Shown: in pieces, positions 40,074 through 55,300 of the stretch
Layout: each line of letters begins with the position of its first letter
Position numbering within the stretch: the first letter of the stretch is position 1
NCBI GenBank assembly: GCA_037074765.1
Contig: JBAMDO010000056.1
Span: 186,001 to 250,000 of the forward strand
Source: Mansonella perstans
Lineage: Eukaryota; Nematoda; Chromadorea; Rhabditida; Onchocercidae
Direction: 5' to 3'
Length of the DNA: 64,000 nucleotides
The notes under the pieces: generated by a model
What the model saw: only the letters and a program-made list of their open reading frames with translations
Databases searched by the model: none
Told to the model about the DNA's origin: nothing
Translations under genes and position numbers: made by a program

Positions 40074-43000
40074 TCAGGAAGGCCCAACTTCAAGGATCGC
40101 AAGGTTGGTTAGCGATGTTTGTTATTGCAATTATGCCATCAATGTAAATGCATAGAAATTAAATGTTATTATTGTTTTTTTAATTTTTATTTAAAATTTA
40201 ACTTTTATGTGTGAAATTTTATTTAATTTTTTTTTAACAAATATTTTTCATTAAGCTTTAATTTAAATCGAAAATTTCATTTTGTACTTTCGAATTACCA
40301 AACAGCGTAATAGCACATGTCATTTTGCGTCATGTCAATAAAACTGACATCATTGTACTAAGGAGAGCATTTTTGAAATCTTTTCTAAAAATAGAAAATG
40401 TAATTTTCCAGTTGAACACACGAAGATATCGCCAAAATATTTGGTTTTACGGTTTCCAGTATTGTTTTACTATTGAGTTTCGAGATATTTGGGATAATTA
40501 AAGTAATTAAAAATTGCAGTAGTTATAAAAAAAATAATTACAAATCAAGATGAATGAAAAATATTGATGTAAGCCATTACTATACTGCAGTAGACAAACT
40601 TCAGTATGAGTTTTAGTCTCAAAATTTTCAAAAGTATAACAATCTTTACTGGCTAGCTTGATAATTTGATTGATAAATATTCGTGTATGCAGCACTCTCC
40701 CATTCCTTTGCATACAATTCCTTTGCATACAATTCCTTTGCATACAATTCCTTTACATACAATTCCTTTGCATACAACTACCGTATCATTTTAATAATTG
40801 TAAACGGTAATAACGTATGATTGAAATTTAAAATTTATCAAAATTTCCATCCGTTAAATAAACTTGACATAAAATTATAGTATGAAGGAATAAAAATATG
40901 AAAAAAAATTAACTTCTGGAAAGTTTCGATGAAAATGTTTGGCTAATACCTTCCCATTAATTGACCTCCAGCACATGCTAACTTTTGCAAACGCCAGATG
41001 GCAACATTTGTTTTTGTCAATCAATAGTTCCAGATAGCTAATCTCAAAATTTATTATTACTAGTGTGAATTATTATCGTGTGCGCGGTAAGAATCAATGA
41101 AATTTCAAATACATACTTATCGATAGTCCCTGAAGTGTTGTTTCTCTGAGCCAAATTTCTGACATGGCTTAAAAAGTTTTGAGACGAAAAATAAGTGTGC
41201 TTCTCCACTAAGTACCAATAAAAATTTGTCCTCAAAGATTTGAAAAGAAAAGAAAACAACAAGGACAGAAGTATTTATTTGTCTTCTTGTCAACACAATA
41301 ATAATACTATCAATCATAAATGCAAAATGTTAGAGCTTAAAAACAACAAAATTTATATTTTTATTGCTTATGGAAATGATATTGAAAAATTGCTTATTTT
41401 TTCATAGATTTTTGAAAGAAATTTGCCCATTGGTTGAATGGTTCATTTATAATTGGAGGGAACTTATAGCAATAGGAAATGTAACGAAGAGTCATTTCAA
41501 AGATAATTTTGTTTTTTTTTTTTTTTCAACGAATATATTTGAATCAATTCATCAATTATTGATTGATAGAAGAGATCCGAGAAATAAATCTCTACCAGAA
41601 TTGATTTAATCAAATAACAAAAAGACAGATTTTTAGTTTAAGCATTTAGAAATTTGAACTTTGCTTCTTTCTTACAAGCATGAAAACATTTCATGATTCA
41701 TCAAACATCATTCTTATATCCTAAAGCTAAATAACTAGATCCTAACGAATGAAGTTGAACTGATCATTTCTGGATCAAATTGATTGATGCATTATTTATT
41801 GTGATAAAGAAATGAAACAAATATATCATACATCTGTTATTTACATTGGTTCAAATTTTTTTCATGCCTAGTGATTAATGTTGATTGTTAGTTAATCTTA
41901 TCAAAAATTCAATACTTAATGAGTTTAATTAAAAACTATGTATCAGTAATATTTAACAATTTATCACTTATAATTTCTCTATCGTTTGCAATATATACAA
42001 GATGGAATGATGGCAAACAATTTCAAGTGAGAAATAAATTTACTCTTCGGTTCAAGTTGTCTTATCACTTCTACTCATTCATTTTTTTTCATTAAATTAA
42101 AGTGCAGTCTTACAATTTTCTTCTCTTTTTTCCCTTGCAGGAGGAGTAATTAAGGTTGTACTTTTAATTAAAGAAAGATATAAAAGATCTCAACGAAATA
42201 AGTTACACTTTATTTTTCATAAAACATTATCTTATGTATATTGGATTAATTATTGGCAAATAGAGCATACAGCACTGATGAAATTGTCATCTCTGTCATT
42301 GAAACTCAAATATTAACAAATTGCAACTTAGAAAAATAAATTTTTCTGTAAGAAATCAAACACCTCAAATATATAATAAACAAAATACCCTATACTCACT
42401 CTAAACAACGTCAGTAATCGATAGATATGTCATAGGCCTGAATGTGACACCAATTAGAATTAAGTTTGAGGTATCAATTTTATTTTAGTTTTTTTTAGTG
42501 CTTGTTATGTATTTATTTTTTTCTTTGTATTTTAATTTGTTTGAACATTTTTTGAATTTTTTTTGTTTTTTGTTTTTTTATTTTTTTTGTTTTTTTTTCA
42601 TGACAATGAAAAAAATGACAACTTCATAAAGATAGCAAATATCTACAAATATATATATATATATTTTTAAATTATCAAATAAAATTAATTAGCTAATTAA
42701 TGGATAATTGTTTATGCAATTTCATTCAAGTTTTTTACTATTGCCAATCATTGATTTTATTTAGCAGTGTTTACTGCTTATCTTAAAATGATTTACAAAA
42801 CTATTTTTGATAATTCAATTTAAGAGGAATTCAATTCGTATGCTGTGGTGAAATTGCAAAATGTCAAATCGACGACTATCGCAGTGAAAGGCAATCAGCC
42901 TTGCTGGGAGCAAGAATTCATCTTGTCAGCTCATTCAATCATTTCTAATAAATTTGATAAATTTTTCGAATAATTAACTTCCAATTTAAAATAACAATCA

Positions 43001-46000
43001 TTTTTTCCCATGCATATAATATCCTTCTCATAGCTATTTTTTACTTCTGTCAATTAACTACTTTAATGATGGGCAAATGACAGATTTTACCGTAGCAAAT
43101 TCTATCATTAATTGTTAAATGATTGCGATAATAAAAAGCAATTGCTATCATAGCATTGTTAATTAATGGAACAGTAATCATTGGACCGAATTAAAGTGCA
43201 ATCGATAATATTAGATGGAAAAAATAAAGTTTTGATTGTTATAGTGAAACAAATCGAATCGATAATGGTATGTTATTGGAACTGTGGAATAAAGGAGTCC
43301 TTTGGGATAAACTTCTCGGTAAATTTTTTCTTTAATTTATTTAATTTTTCATTTTTGTCTTTTTTTTTTGCTTTAGCATATTAATGCGAAATTTTTTTTT
43401 TTCCATTTCAAATTTATCATTTTTCAAAAAAAAAGATTTATCATTTTTTTCAAATTGAAAAAAAAATTCATTTCAAATTGGAGATTATATTCTGAATTTT
43501 ATACTTTCTCGAAACACTAATTAAATAATTCTTTAATATAATTACAACAAAATAAGTGGATAATAATTGGATTAGTTATGTAAAGGAGAGAGAGAGAGAG
43601 AGAAAAAAGAGCGATAGAGATAACGGAAGAGAAAAAAACGAAGATGAAAAAAAGAATGATTGTATTTTGGAAAAAAAAAAACTTTTTTAATTAATTATTC
43701 CACTTGTTTAACTAATTAATAATAATCACGCAATGCGTGTGTGACATATATGTGTGAGCATACTATATAAATGATGTGAGCATACTATACAAATGACATG
43801 TGTAAAGTATTTTCTTCATATTCGTAGCATTTTATTCTGTTTTGTTAGCTTTTAATTTATTTGGTCTTTGATGACCTCTGGCATATTTCTTGTTTTTTTT
43901 GATATTTATCATAAATTAAGGCTATTGATATGTGATCCGATGATCAACTTTGATTACTTTCACTTTTGCTTTTTGGCTAATTTGTTTATTAATTCTTTTG
44001 ATATTTATCTATCAACTTTACTAATTAAAATTATAGGTGTGCATTATTTGGCATTAACATCCGTGCAGTATAGCAATGAAACAGGTCCCGGGAAATGGTT
44101 GCAAATTAATCAGGAGCTAGAAACTCGAAATGGTCAAACAGTGGGAACATGTCGTCCAACTGGACATTCGGTTTTAGTGGACGTGCATTTCGAGTTACCA
44201 TATGGTAATATAGCTTATTAAGAAATTTTAGCACTTAATTGATTATTGCTTTTAACTTTTTGACATATGACATATTAATCAACTAATTATACCTTAAATG
44301 TGTAACTTTAACTCTCTTATTAGGATTTGCTCCAGGTTTCATTGAGGGCCTTTAACATTTTACACGGGCTATAACTGCTATTATAGTTTCAACTATTTCG
44401 GAAATGAGTTAATTTGTAGCCATAATATTCTGAAATTTTTATTTATCTGTTGTAATTAATTTTTTTTCCTGACCATATCAATTTTAAATTAACTATAGTT
44501 AACTCTTGACTATATAAATTTTAAATTGAATTTCATTTTTCGTGTTTTTTTTTTAATTTCATAATTGAAAAATTAGTGTAGAATGCACTGATATGTTGCA
44601 AGCGTTAGCGAAAGAATGGCTGTCAGATGTTTGGATTGAAATTTCAATTATAATATATCTAAATTCCGAACTGATTGCTAATGGGAATAAGATAGATGAT
44701 AGTGATTATAATTTGAGATGATGCAATTATATTTCTTTCTTTGTTCCCTTTTGAAATTTTTATTCGTTGTTTGAGGACGAGGAGAAATATCTATGGTTTC
44801 AAAAATTGAAAATTATTTTAATGAGTTTATAACATGCACATTGACTATTCTTCAAATGATAGCTTTTTATTTGTCGTTGCACAATTCTGTCTCAAATGCT
44901 CAAATTTTCTTTCCGGATTCCATTTCGAATTTTTGAATAAAACTGTAGTTTTAATTATATGTTGTAAACTGAAATTGTTTTTTCCAAAAAAAAAAGTTTT
45001 GATAAATTTTTTCGACAGTAAAATTTTTCTTTGCTCGAAAAAATCTATTTTATTTTGCAAAAAAAGTTACCAAATTTCCTTAAAATAGCAAAAAATTCTA
45101 GATAAAAGTTTAATTTTCATTGTTTGTTCGGCATATACGATAATAGGGATAATATGATTAATATAATATCATATACGATTAATATAATATCAAAAACGAG
45201 ATAATATAATATAATATACGATAATATGATTCATTAATTACTGTAACTGTGACTTGGCAATTAAAATGAATGGCTTACTTACAGATGCACAAGGTGCTGA
45301 TGCTGAAGAATTGCAAGAAAAGTTGCAAGCGTTGAATCGTTTCATCGAAATTGGCGTTGGTTTTTTTTTTTGCCAACTCGCTCAATTTGATTTTTATTAA
45401 TTTCACAATTTATCAAACAAATTTAAATTTAAATTTTAGAAAATACGAAGATATGACTTAACTACTTTATTTTATATAAGTGTTTATTAAACATCCTTTG
45501 TTTTACATACATGTTTGTAATTATCATTTCTTTTTGACATGTGATAAATGGCTTATGGTCTGAGACTTCAGGACTTAGATGTTTAAAATTTAAGATTTGA
45601 CAGATTTTTTCGACAGTAAAATTTTTTTAATTATTTAATGAAAGTGAGGCAGGTACCTTTTACCTTTTTTGTTTATTGGCAGAACAATTCTGCTGAAAGC
45701 ATTTTCGCTGATGAAATATTTATTTAAAATTACTTGTGAGAAGGAAGAAAAAATTATTCAAATTTCGAAAAAGATAGTATGAAAATTGTTTTGACGTGAG
45801 TCTTGATGTAAGAGTTGTTTCCGTTCCTCTTTTCCGGAAATGATTTTAAAGTACGCAGAGGCATATTTTTGCTTTTCTGTTGATAGTTTCCGATAAGAAC
45901 TTTTTTTCTTATCTTTTCAATTATTTATTTTTCTTTCACATTTCACTTTTCGTTTAATGCTCTAACTATAATGTTGTTAGTTCATTTATTTACATGTTCG

Positions 46001-49000
46001 TTTTACACGCAATCTTTTGATTATAAATTTAGAACATTCTACTCTTTCAAACGTTACGAATAAATTTTGTTAGAAAAGAGGAATGAAAAAGAGAAATAAA
46101 GAAAAAATATTTGATAAATGAAAACAAAGTAAAGTAGTTAGAAGAAATAAATATATAAAGCAATCAATTTTTCAAAATTTCATCTTTTACTTTGAAAAAA
46201 CAAATTTTTTTTGACATCCATTAGCAAGCCTTTTTTATTATTCAAAAAAATTTTTTTTAAAAAAAAGTGAAAACGAACCAAACAACCAATCCATTCAATG
46301 CGGTGACAAGTTTTGCTAATTTTAAAATGAACAAATGACAGGAAAAAACAAAGCAAAAAAAAGCAGAAAGAGAAAATTTTAAAAGAATCTTTTTTAATTT
46401 TATCTTGCTTTTCATTTTCACATCAAATCGCACAAAAAAAAAACTTTTTTATGCAACAATTGAAAACTAATTGAAATAAATTATCCGAAACTGATGGACT
46501 GATTGATTGATTCATTGACTGATTAATGGCCCAGTCTTTTTCCATATCACTAAGATAAGAGCTGCACAATCATCAAAGATAGTTGCTGAAATGATCCAAA
46601 TGATATGATTCACAAAATGACTGAAAAGATTAAATAAAACAAAAATAGAAACAAAATTTGATTTTAAAAAGATAATGCGTCCAATGTCTGTCTTTTGTAC
46701 AGTAAATAATTGTAAATTAATTACCGTTTTCGACTAATTAATTATCATTTCTGCTTCTTCTTTGCTTTACTGCTTTTCCCTTCCCCTTCAATTACAAATT
46801 GTTAACAAAGTGCGCATTTTAGAAATTATTTGCTATTTGTAAAATTTCAACATCTTTTTCTTTCCTTTTTCCTCTTGTTTTTCTGCTTTTCTTTTTTTCT
46901 CTCGCTGTTTCTTTTTTTTCTCTCACTTAAAAATATTTCAATTTTACAAAAACACTTACATTTGCATTGAAATACTGGCAGTTTCGAAAAACTTCCATAA
47001 AAATTTTTTTTCATTTGAAGTAATGACTGGTGCAAAAGATAACGTATAAAAAATAACGAAATGAAAATATTTGAATGCAAACGTGAAATCTGAATTTGAA
47101 TGAGAATTGTTAATGTCCCATTTAAAATGTACTTCAATTTTTTTGCGAGATGAAAAAAAGCTTTAAGGACAAAATATTCAAAAACAATTATTATTATTTC
47201 CTGTTCGTTTGTTGAAATATTTGGCAGCTCCTTTTTTCTCTCACTGAAAAAATATTTCAAATTATTTGAATGAAAAACTTTCGAAAAATTTCACAGAACT
47301 ATTCGTTTTCGTAATTGTTTTTGAATAATGTAGCAAAATGATTACTGTAGAATAATATTTTTCTTTGCTATTTAAGTTAACAAAAGAAAAATTCTTTTAG
47401 TTTGTTGGATTTTAATTGTCAGAAAATGAAAGATTGATTTGTTAAAATGATCTTTGTTAGTTTGTTAGTGTAAAGAAGACAGATTACAAATAACTTTTTT
47501 GCAATTTCAAATTTAGGAAAACTAATCTAATGATTGAAAATTGAACTGGATGGAAACGAATTACATAATGCAATAAGCTAGAGCGACTTATTCACTTTAT
47601 TCAAAAGAATATCAAAACAGTGATGACAGACAGAATTTTATAATTAAGTTGCCATCCCAGATAATCAATAAATTTTAATTTAAATCTTGAAATTGTAACA
47701 GAGTGGAAAAAATGAAATGATTGCTTTGCGTAAATTATGACAGGATTTTAAGGATTTGTAATTTAGCTATAAAATCTGTTCAGTTATTTCAGTTCAGCTA
47801 TTTTTTATTTTCTCTCTCATTCTAAATTAACTAAGCATTTATATAAAACTCTTCCTTTTATTTCCTTGTTTTCTTTCTCTCATTTATTTATTTATTCATT
47901 CCCTATTTCGTTCATCAGTTAATTCACTCATTCCTTCTTTATTAATTCATTCATTTTTTTACAGATTGACTTATTAATTATTGAGTAATTGACTCTTTGC
48001 TACAAATAATTTTTAAAATATTTATGAGTGTATAAGCAATCTCTAATATATATTTAGTAAAATGAGTCCGAATAAATAGAAACAGTTTAATGTGAGGTGA
48101 GGTTTATTATTTTACGAGATATTTATAAAACATTTCAATCTTTTGCATAGACAAATCAATTAATTATCTCCAAGTTTGTGTTGTTTCTTTTACAAGCTAA
48201 ACATTTATTCGTTGTTTATCCATATAACTAACTATGAAAACTTGATCACTATAATGATCTGTGGACTAATAATTACAATCTTAGTCATGGAAATAGCTTG
48301 TAGACTGATTCCAAGTTCAGTTGCGATATTGATCAATAAACAGTTGATAACCGCTAATAATCATAAAAGGACCAATAATTTAAAGTTTGATCGTGGTAAC
48401 CACACTAGATGATTGATGAATAATTTCAAGATTACTTGTGTTAATCATCCAGAAATGATTAGTAATTAGACTGTTGATCATAACCAATGATTACATGGCT
48501 TACAGATGATTACTAATTATAATCTCAATCATAGTAATGATTTAATCGTTGTTCTCTTTATTTTTTAACAGATGTATCGATTTAATTTTCATCTATTCAT
48601 ACTTAAATTTTTGCCATTTCAGGATCATTGGCAAGAACAACGTGCTCCATTAATACGTTGTAAGCATTAATTTTTCAATTTAATCGCACGAAAATATTAA
48701 ACTGTAGTTTAAAGCAAGAAAAGAAAGTACATAATCTATTTCTATAAATAGAAAGAGAGAGGAAGGAAGAGAAATAGAAATTGAACTTATTTGGCAAAAG
48801 TTCAGTACTTATTAATAATAATAATGCAACTACATTAAAACTAATCTTCCAAAAAAAGTTTTAATCTAACAGAAAACATTGTTCGTAATTTGTTGTTATC
48901 GTTAATAATAATATTGTGAAAAAATTTTGTAATGTTTCAATAATTAATTGGCGGAATAGAATTTTTCTTCAGTTAAATTATTTCGCTTACATTCTTTTGA

Positions 49001-52000
49001 ATTCATATTTGCTTTTCAACTCGCATTTTTTTTTCACACTGCTGGATTTCAGCTACTCTGTTCCAGAATCCTTTGCAATTTCTTCCTGCTGATTGTTTTG
49101 CTGATTCAAATAAGCTTAAAAAAAATATTTAAATAGAAAGAAGTTAGTAGGGAAATGATCTCGATCGCTATAAATAACATTTAGATATTAAATTTCTGAA
49201 GAAACATTTTTTTTAAAATTTCAACAACGAAATTTATAGAATCCATTTTTTGTGCATTTAATAGTAATAACAATATTTTGCTATGACAAATTGATGCTCT
49301 GTTTTATTTTATTCCGCTCCTTTTTTGACAAGTAAAAATAAATTGCTTTCATTGCAATCAGAGAAAAGAGATGAGCGATTTGCTAAATATTTGACAGAAG
49401 CGAATGGCATCTAAAAAAAAAATGCTCTGATTTGAATTGATAAAAAAGTCTCTAAGATTTGAAAAATCAGAGCTTTCCTGCAAAGCTTCCTTACTTTCCT
49501 CGCTTTTTTATTTTTTTTTTTCAATTTTGATTAAAGAGGAAAATTTTGCAGTCAGAAGTGACAGTATCCATTGATTAATTGATTAATTGATAAATGAACT
49601 ATCAAAAAAATGAACATTTATCGCAGCAAGTAACATTCTAATAAATATTTTTGATTTTCTTCAAGATATTGCTTTATGCGACAACATTTTGCTGTAATAA
49701 GACAAGTTAAACTATTTTTATCAAAGTTTGAAGTCAAAGCACTTTTTCTTTTTTGAAAACGTCGAAATTGAAAGAGAAAGGCAGGAAAATCTTAATTCCA
49801 AAAAGTTTTTCGAATTTTTTTTTGTAAATGGGAATGCGATGCCTATAGGAATAGCTGCGTTTTGCTTTCAAGCTATCAATTGCGATGATAATTAGAAAGA
49901 TTTAATGAAGCAAATGCTTGTTTTTAAGATAAAGTATTGTTTTGTGGATTTTGCTCGCAAAGTTTAATGGCTAGGATACTTGCTAAGCCTTAGCATTACT
50001 TATTATTACATAAAACAAGAAGATGCATAAATCATAAAAGCATTATAAATCATAAAATAATGGTCTTTTATTCGAATTTATAAATTTATTTTTTAAGCAT
50101 TTTCACTTTCGCAATAGCATTTTTGAAATTTTAAACTCATAAATTTGTTGGCAGAAATCTTTGAGCAATTTAACATTTATTGACTACCGTAGCCAGGTTA
50201 GTTATTTTTTCATGATGCTTTCATCTTAAATGATTCATCTTCAGAGGAAGTGAAATTTTTTGAAAATTACTTTTTGCTTATATTAATTAGCAAAATGTAA
50301 TGACTAATGGAAAAAAAAAAACTGTATATCTATGTTATGTAAATATATGAAATGGAAAAAATTATTTAATCTTTAAACTAATTAACTGTTCAATGTTTCA
50401 TTCGTTTTTTTTTCCGTTTTTTTTCCCCATTTTTTGTTCCATCACTTTCTTTTTCCCATCTTTTCCTTTTTTTTTTTTTTTTTTAAATTTTCCGTTTATA
50501 GCTGGCATTTCGGACGATTCGGATTACACATCTGATGTGTCATTTCCCGTACATCAGCAAAACAGTTCAGCACAGCAATGGCATAGTCATTTGCATCCAA
50601 ACAAGCGACATTCGCGACAGTATGACAAGAATCTCTTACCATTTGAACATGTAATTCTTGAAAAAATTTCACTTCATGGATTTCTTGAAATTTCAATCAA
50701 TTTCTTTGCAATTATTCATAAATGTTAGAAACTTGTCATTTATTTAATATTAATTTGTCATTTTAATTTATAATTCACAGATTTTTGCATGTATTATAAT
50801 TAATGGTTCTATTTAAATTTTGAAAAAAATAAAAAAAGTTCAATCCTTCAAATTCTAAATAACTTATTTCATTTTTTAAAATTTTAAACAATTATTCTTA
50901 TTTGTTAATTTCATTTTAAATATTTGCTTGTGTTTTTTACAAACAAAAAAAAATTCGATTTAATTTTGTAATTTTTTTTTTTTTTTGAATTCTTTACTTT
51001 TTCTTTTCAGAATAAAGCTCTGTAAAATACACAAATAATCCGTAAATTACAATTAAAATGAAAAAAGGAAAATCTCACAATTTGTTTTTTTATTTCATTT
51101 TATCTCGTCTTCAGTAACATACAGAGATAAAAGACTTTGAAGCGTAATTAACTTTATGTATCAATTAATCCATATATCCCACTATGGGCGGATGTCAGGA
51201 AAATTGGAATAATCAGTCTGATCATTCTAGCTATCGAATTCTCATAGTTCATATTTTCTTCCTCAAAGATTTTTTTACCCGAGTGACTGAGATTCCTCAA
51301 AGATTTTTTTTACCCGAGTGATTTACCTGAGTGAGTGACTGAGAATTTGTGTAACTTTTCCAGATTATCATTTTTTCGCATTTTTTTTTCGCAAAGTAAT
51401 TTTTATAATTTAAATAATTGTTCGATTATTCGATTAATGAACTAGTAATCAATTTAAAAAAAAAAATGATGGCATGAAGTCATTAAGTTATTAATTATGC
51501 TATGAACAGATATTGCAGGCAAAATATGAAGATGAAGAAGATACTCATCGGCAGCAGCAGTATTATCCCCATGATAATGGACATGTCGATGAAGCTCAGA
51601 AACCGAGTTGTTTATTTTTTTCTGCTTTTCGCTTAAAATTAATTAAAGCAAGAAAAAAGTAAAATGAGATGAAAAATGAAGAAAAATTTTGCCTATTAAA
51701 TGAATTAATTAAAAGAAGCATTCATCAATTAATAAAAATGATTTAATTAAAATATATTTGACCAAAACAATTAATTAAGGGAGATAAGATAAATGAATGT
51801 TTATGAGATGAAAACAAGTGAAAGAAAAAAAATCTAAAAATTATTTTTATATATTTTGTTTAGTTAATTTTAAAAATATTTTTATCTTCCTTCTAAATCC
51901 TCTTTTTTTTCTCATGAATTCATCTCTCTCCCTCTCTCTCTCTCTCTACTTCTCCTCTCCTCTCTCTCGCTCTTTCTTGCTTAATTTTCAAATATCTCAC

Positions 52001-52296
52001 TAATTATCAACATTTAACAGAAATTTATTCATGCAGAATAATTAGTCAGTTATTTTATTTTCCAGTTAATTTCAGTTATCTTTTTAGTTATAATTATTCA
52101 TTAATTAGTTATTTTTCTAATTTACTCATTTGTTCTGATTTAAATTACTTTTTACTTAATTTATATTTTTAAATAGTAAACTAACTTTTCACATTTCTAT
52201 CATTTTTCATTTCATCCATCTTTTCATCCTCTCCCTCCGTCTAAATGATAAGCTAACTTTTCCCATTTCTATCATTTTTATTTTTATCCTATTTTT

Positions 52297-52334
<38 letters not shown>

Positions 52335-55300
52335 TACACACACACATGGACACACACATACACACACACATACACACACACATACATACACACATACACA
52401 CACATACACACACACATACACGCACACATACACACACATATACACACACATACACACACACAGCATATACAAACAGATACATGTACATACGCCTGCACCA
52501 CATATTTGGAATTTAAATTCCCCCACTTGATGCTTAAATTTTTGATTATAATTATTTAGCAACTTATTACCGTATATTAATTGGAATTAATATTCAATTT
52601 AAATTTAATTTTTTTTTTTAGAAAAAAATTTTTTTCCTTTCATTTCTTGTTTTAAGGCATAAAATCGACCATATAAATTTCTCCTTAATTAGTTGTTAAT
52701 TAAAAATTTTCACAGTTTTGAATTTTATTAAATTAATAATTGTTACTGTTGCATAATGTTAGCAAAATGTTTGTTTGATATAATTTAAATATGTGTAAAG
52801 TTGTTCCAATTGCTAATTAGTAGCTGTGTAAAGTTTGAGGAAAAATTGAAATGCATATTCATCATAAAATTTTGGCATTTAGCTGACTATTATGACGACA
52901 TGTTGGGATATAGGTCAACGGAAATAAGTGCTTCAACGTCACGTCATCAGTGTTCACGTGACATCATAAGACAAGATTCCACGGTGGACAGTAGTTGTTG
53001 TCCGAAAATAAGCCGAAGTAGTTTAAGGTTGCTTTTTTTTCCGTATTTCACATTTACCTAGTACCATTTCCTTGTCTATCGTAAAAGTTAAATTGTCACA
53101 AAATTTATTTAACCACATTTTTTTAAATTTTATTTCCAAATCAATAATTTTGGAAATTCTATATCGCAACACTTCAAGTATTGTTTGTCATAAATGAATC
53201 AGTGTTAATTCAAGCAATGTCAAGCGATAATCATCTGTTACAGCTATGATAACGATTATTATGATAGACAATACTATGATCCAAACGAGCAGACAGATGA
53301 TTATTTCCATCCCAGTACATCTGGTGAGCAATATCAAAATAATGAATATCATGATGATAATGAATTAAGGTAAGATTTAATAATTCTTTTTTTCAATCTT
53401 ATATTTTTCGAATCAAAATTTCACATGAAATGACGATAAGTATAGTTAGTAATTATCATTAAGAATGAATTGTTATCTTTATTTAAAATAATTAGATAGC
53501 GATTACAGACACTACTTATAAAAATATACCAAGCGCTACGTTTTCATTTAACATTTCGTTTCATTTATTTGTTATTTATAAACTTCAGCTTCACCTGTCC
53601 ATCTTTGTATTACATTAATTAAATAATATATTGTTTTGCTTAACGCAAAACCTAGATATTACGCAAATTTTTTATTTATATATTTACTTTTTTTCTTTTT
53701 TCATATATGTACTACCATATTATTTTAATTATCACTCAGAAAAAAGTTAGTATTTTGTTGAAATCTTACCTGCCATTAATTAATTAGTGATAAAATTTTG
53801 TTGGCATCGTTAAGCTAAATAAAATAACTCTAACTTTTAACACAAAATGAAAGCGTTAAGGAAAAATATAGTAGCCAAATTTTGCTAAAACTAGAACTCT
53901 TCCATTATTTATTAATTACTGTTATTTTTATTAATATTAGTATTATTCTTTGTTATCACTGCTTTCATTATTATTATCTTTGTTAATTATTATTATTGCT
54001 GTTATTATCATTATTCATTATTGCCATTATTATTAATTATTGTATTACCATCACTATTATTATTATTACTGCTATTATTTGTTATCATTGTTAATCATTT
54101 ATTATTACTATCACTGCCATTACTACTTTTATTGTAATTATATTTTGTCTATATTTACCATTTTTCCATTTCCTTTTCTTTTTCTCTTTTTTCTTTCTAC
54201 TCCTTTCTGTGTTAAATAATGATTTGTCTGTCTAATACAATGGAATTACATTTAAATTTGAAATTATAATAAGAATTAATTTAAAACGATGTGTGTATTC
54301 GATTTATCTTATGAGAAATTTATCGAAATGACTTTTTACCGAATTTTTTGGCCATTTTATTCAGTTTTTTTCTATTTGTTCTCTTTTTCCTTATGTTTAG
54401 CCAAATTTTCAGTTTATTTTGACCCTTGCATAAATATTTCAGTTTTTTCCTTTTCTATTCTTTTTCCCCTCTCCTTCTTTTTTCCTTCTCTCTCTCTCTC
54501 TCTCTTTTTCCCTCACTTTGCCTCAATTTTGATTTAAATTATTTTTCCAGGAAACAAACTATGTGAGAGATAATTGGCAAAAAAATTTTTTTCTTTCTTA
54601 AAGCGACATTTAACATGTTGCAACTTTTGTTTTATGTATCATTACCCTTAAAAAATTCTTTAATACCTATCTCCTCTTCAATAATTATCCATGTTCAAAC
54701 TTCTGATTGAATTATCTCTTAACTGTTTGTTCTGTGATAATAGTGATAATGCTTATCAGTTTAAGCGCTAATGCTACGAGTTCGATATTAAATCCTTTTA
54801 GCATTACATAGGCATATTTATTATTAAGAATCAAAGAAATTACACTAATTTATTATTATTATTAATATCAAATTAGCAGTTATATAAATTTTCATGAAAC
54901 TAAATGATAACAACTGTAAATTGATAGTTGTGTTATTAATTATAATCAAAAATGAGGTAATTATTCAATTGTTAATGATTATTTAAAGTTGTTATTTTTT
55001 TTCAGGCAACAATGGGATGATAACGATCAAAATATGGACTGGACCGAAGAGCAAGAGCCATTGTCGTACAATAGTCGGCCAAGATTACCGCATCCAACGT
55101 TGTTTCCAATGAGGAGGTTGGTAAAATCGCTTAATGAAAATTGAAATTTTGGATCGTAATATGCTAGTGAATCACAAACTTTATTTATAAATTAAAGCAT
55201 ATTTAAGATTCTTTTGAAAAATCATTATTACCGTTTTCATCACACAATGATAACTAAGTGATCAATAATTGTGCAAGAGAAAAAATTACAAAAATCAATA

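Noticed and set aside
41364..41609. 81-codon plus-strand frame in the unc-13 intron
   Set aside because: No acceptor or donor in phase with the neighbouring unc-13 exons and no recognised motif.
43181..43384. 67-codon plus-strand frame over unc-13 exon 3
   Set aside because: Wrong frame; the true C2A frame ([17 protein letters not shown]) is one base out and starts at 43245.
43868..44036. N-terminal half of a 117-codon plus-strand frame
   Set aside because: Hydrophobic part before 44037 is intron read-through; only 44037-44204 is the unc-13 exon, as the acceptor and phase show.
46847..47260. 137-codon minus-strand open frame, the longest unexplained one apart from exon 62387
   Set aside because: Low-complexity Phe/Ile/Lys/Arg composition produced by T- and A-rich tracts, lies inside an unc-13 intron on the opposite strand, no domain and no flanking signals.
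52207..52562. Three overlapping Cys/Val/Met-rich minus-strand frames
   Set aside because: Artefacts of the compound CA repeat.
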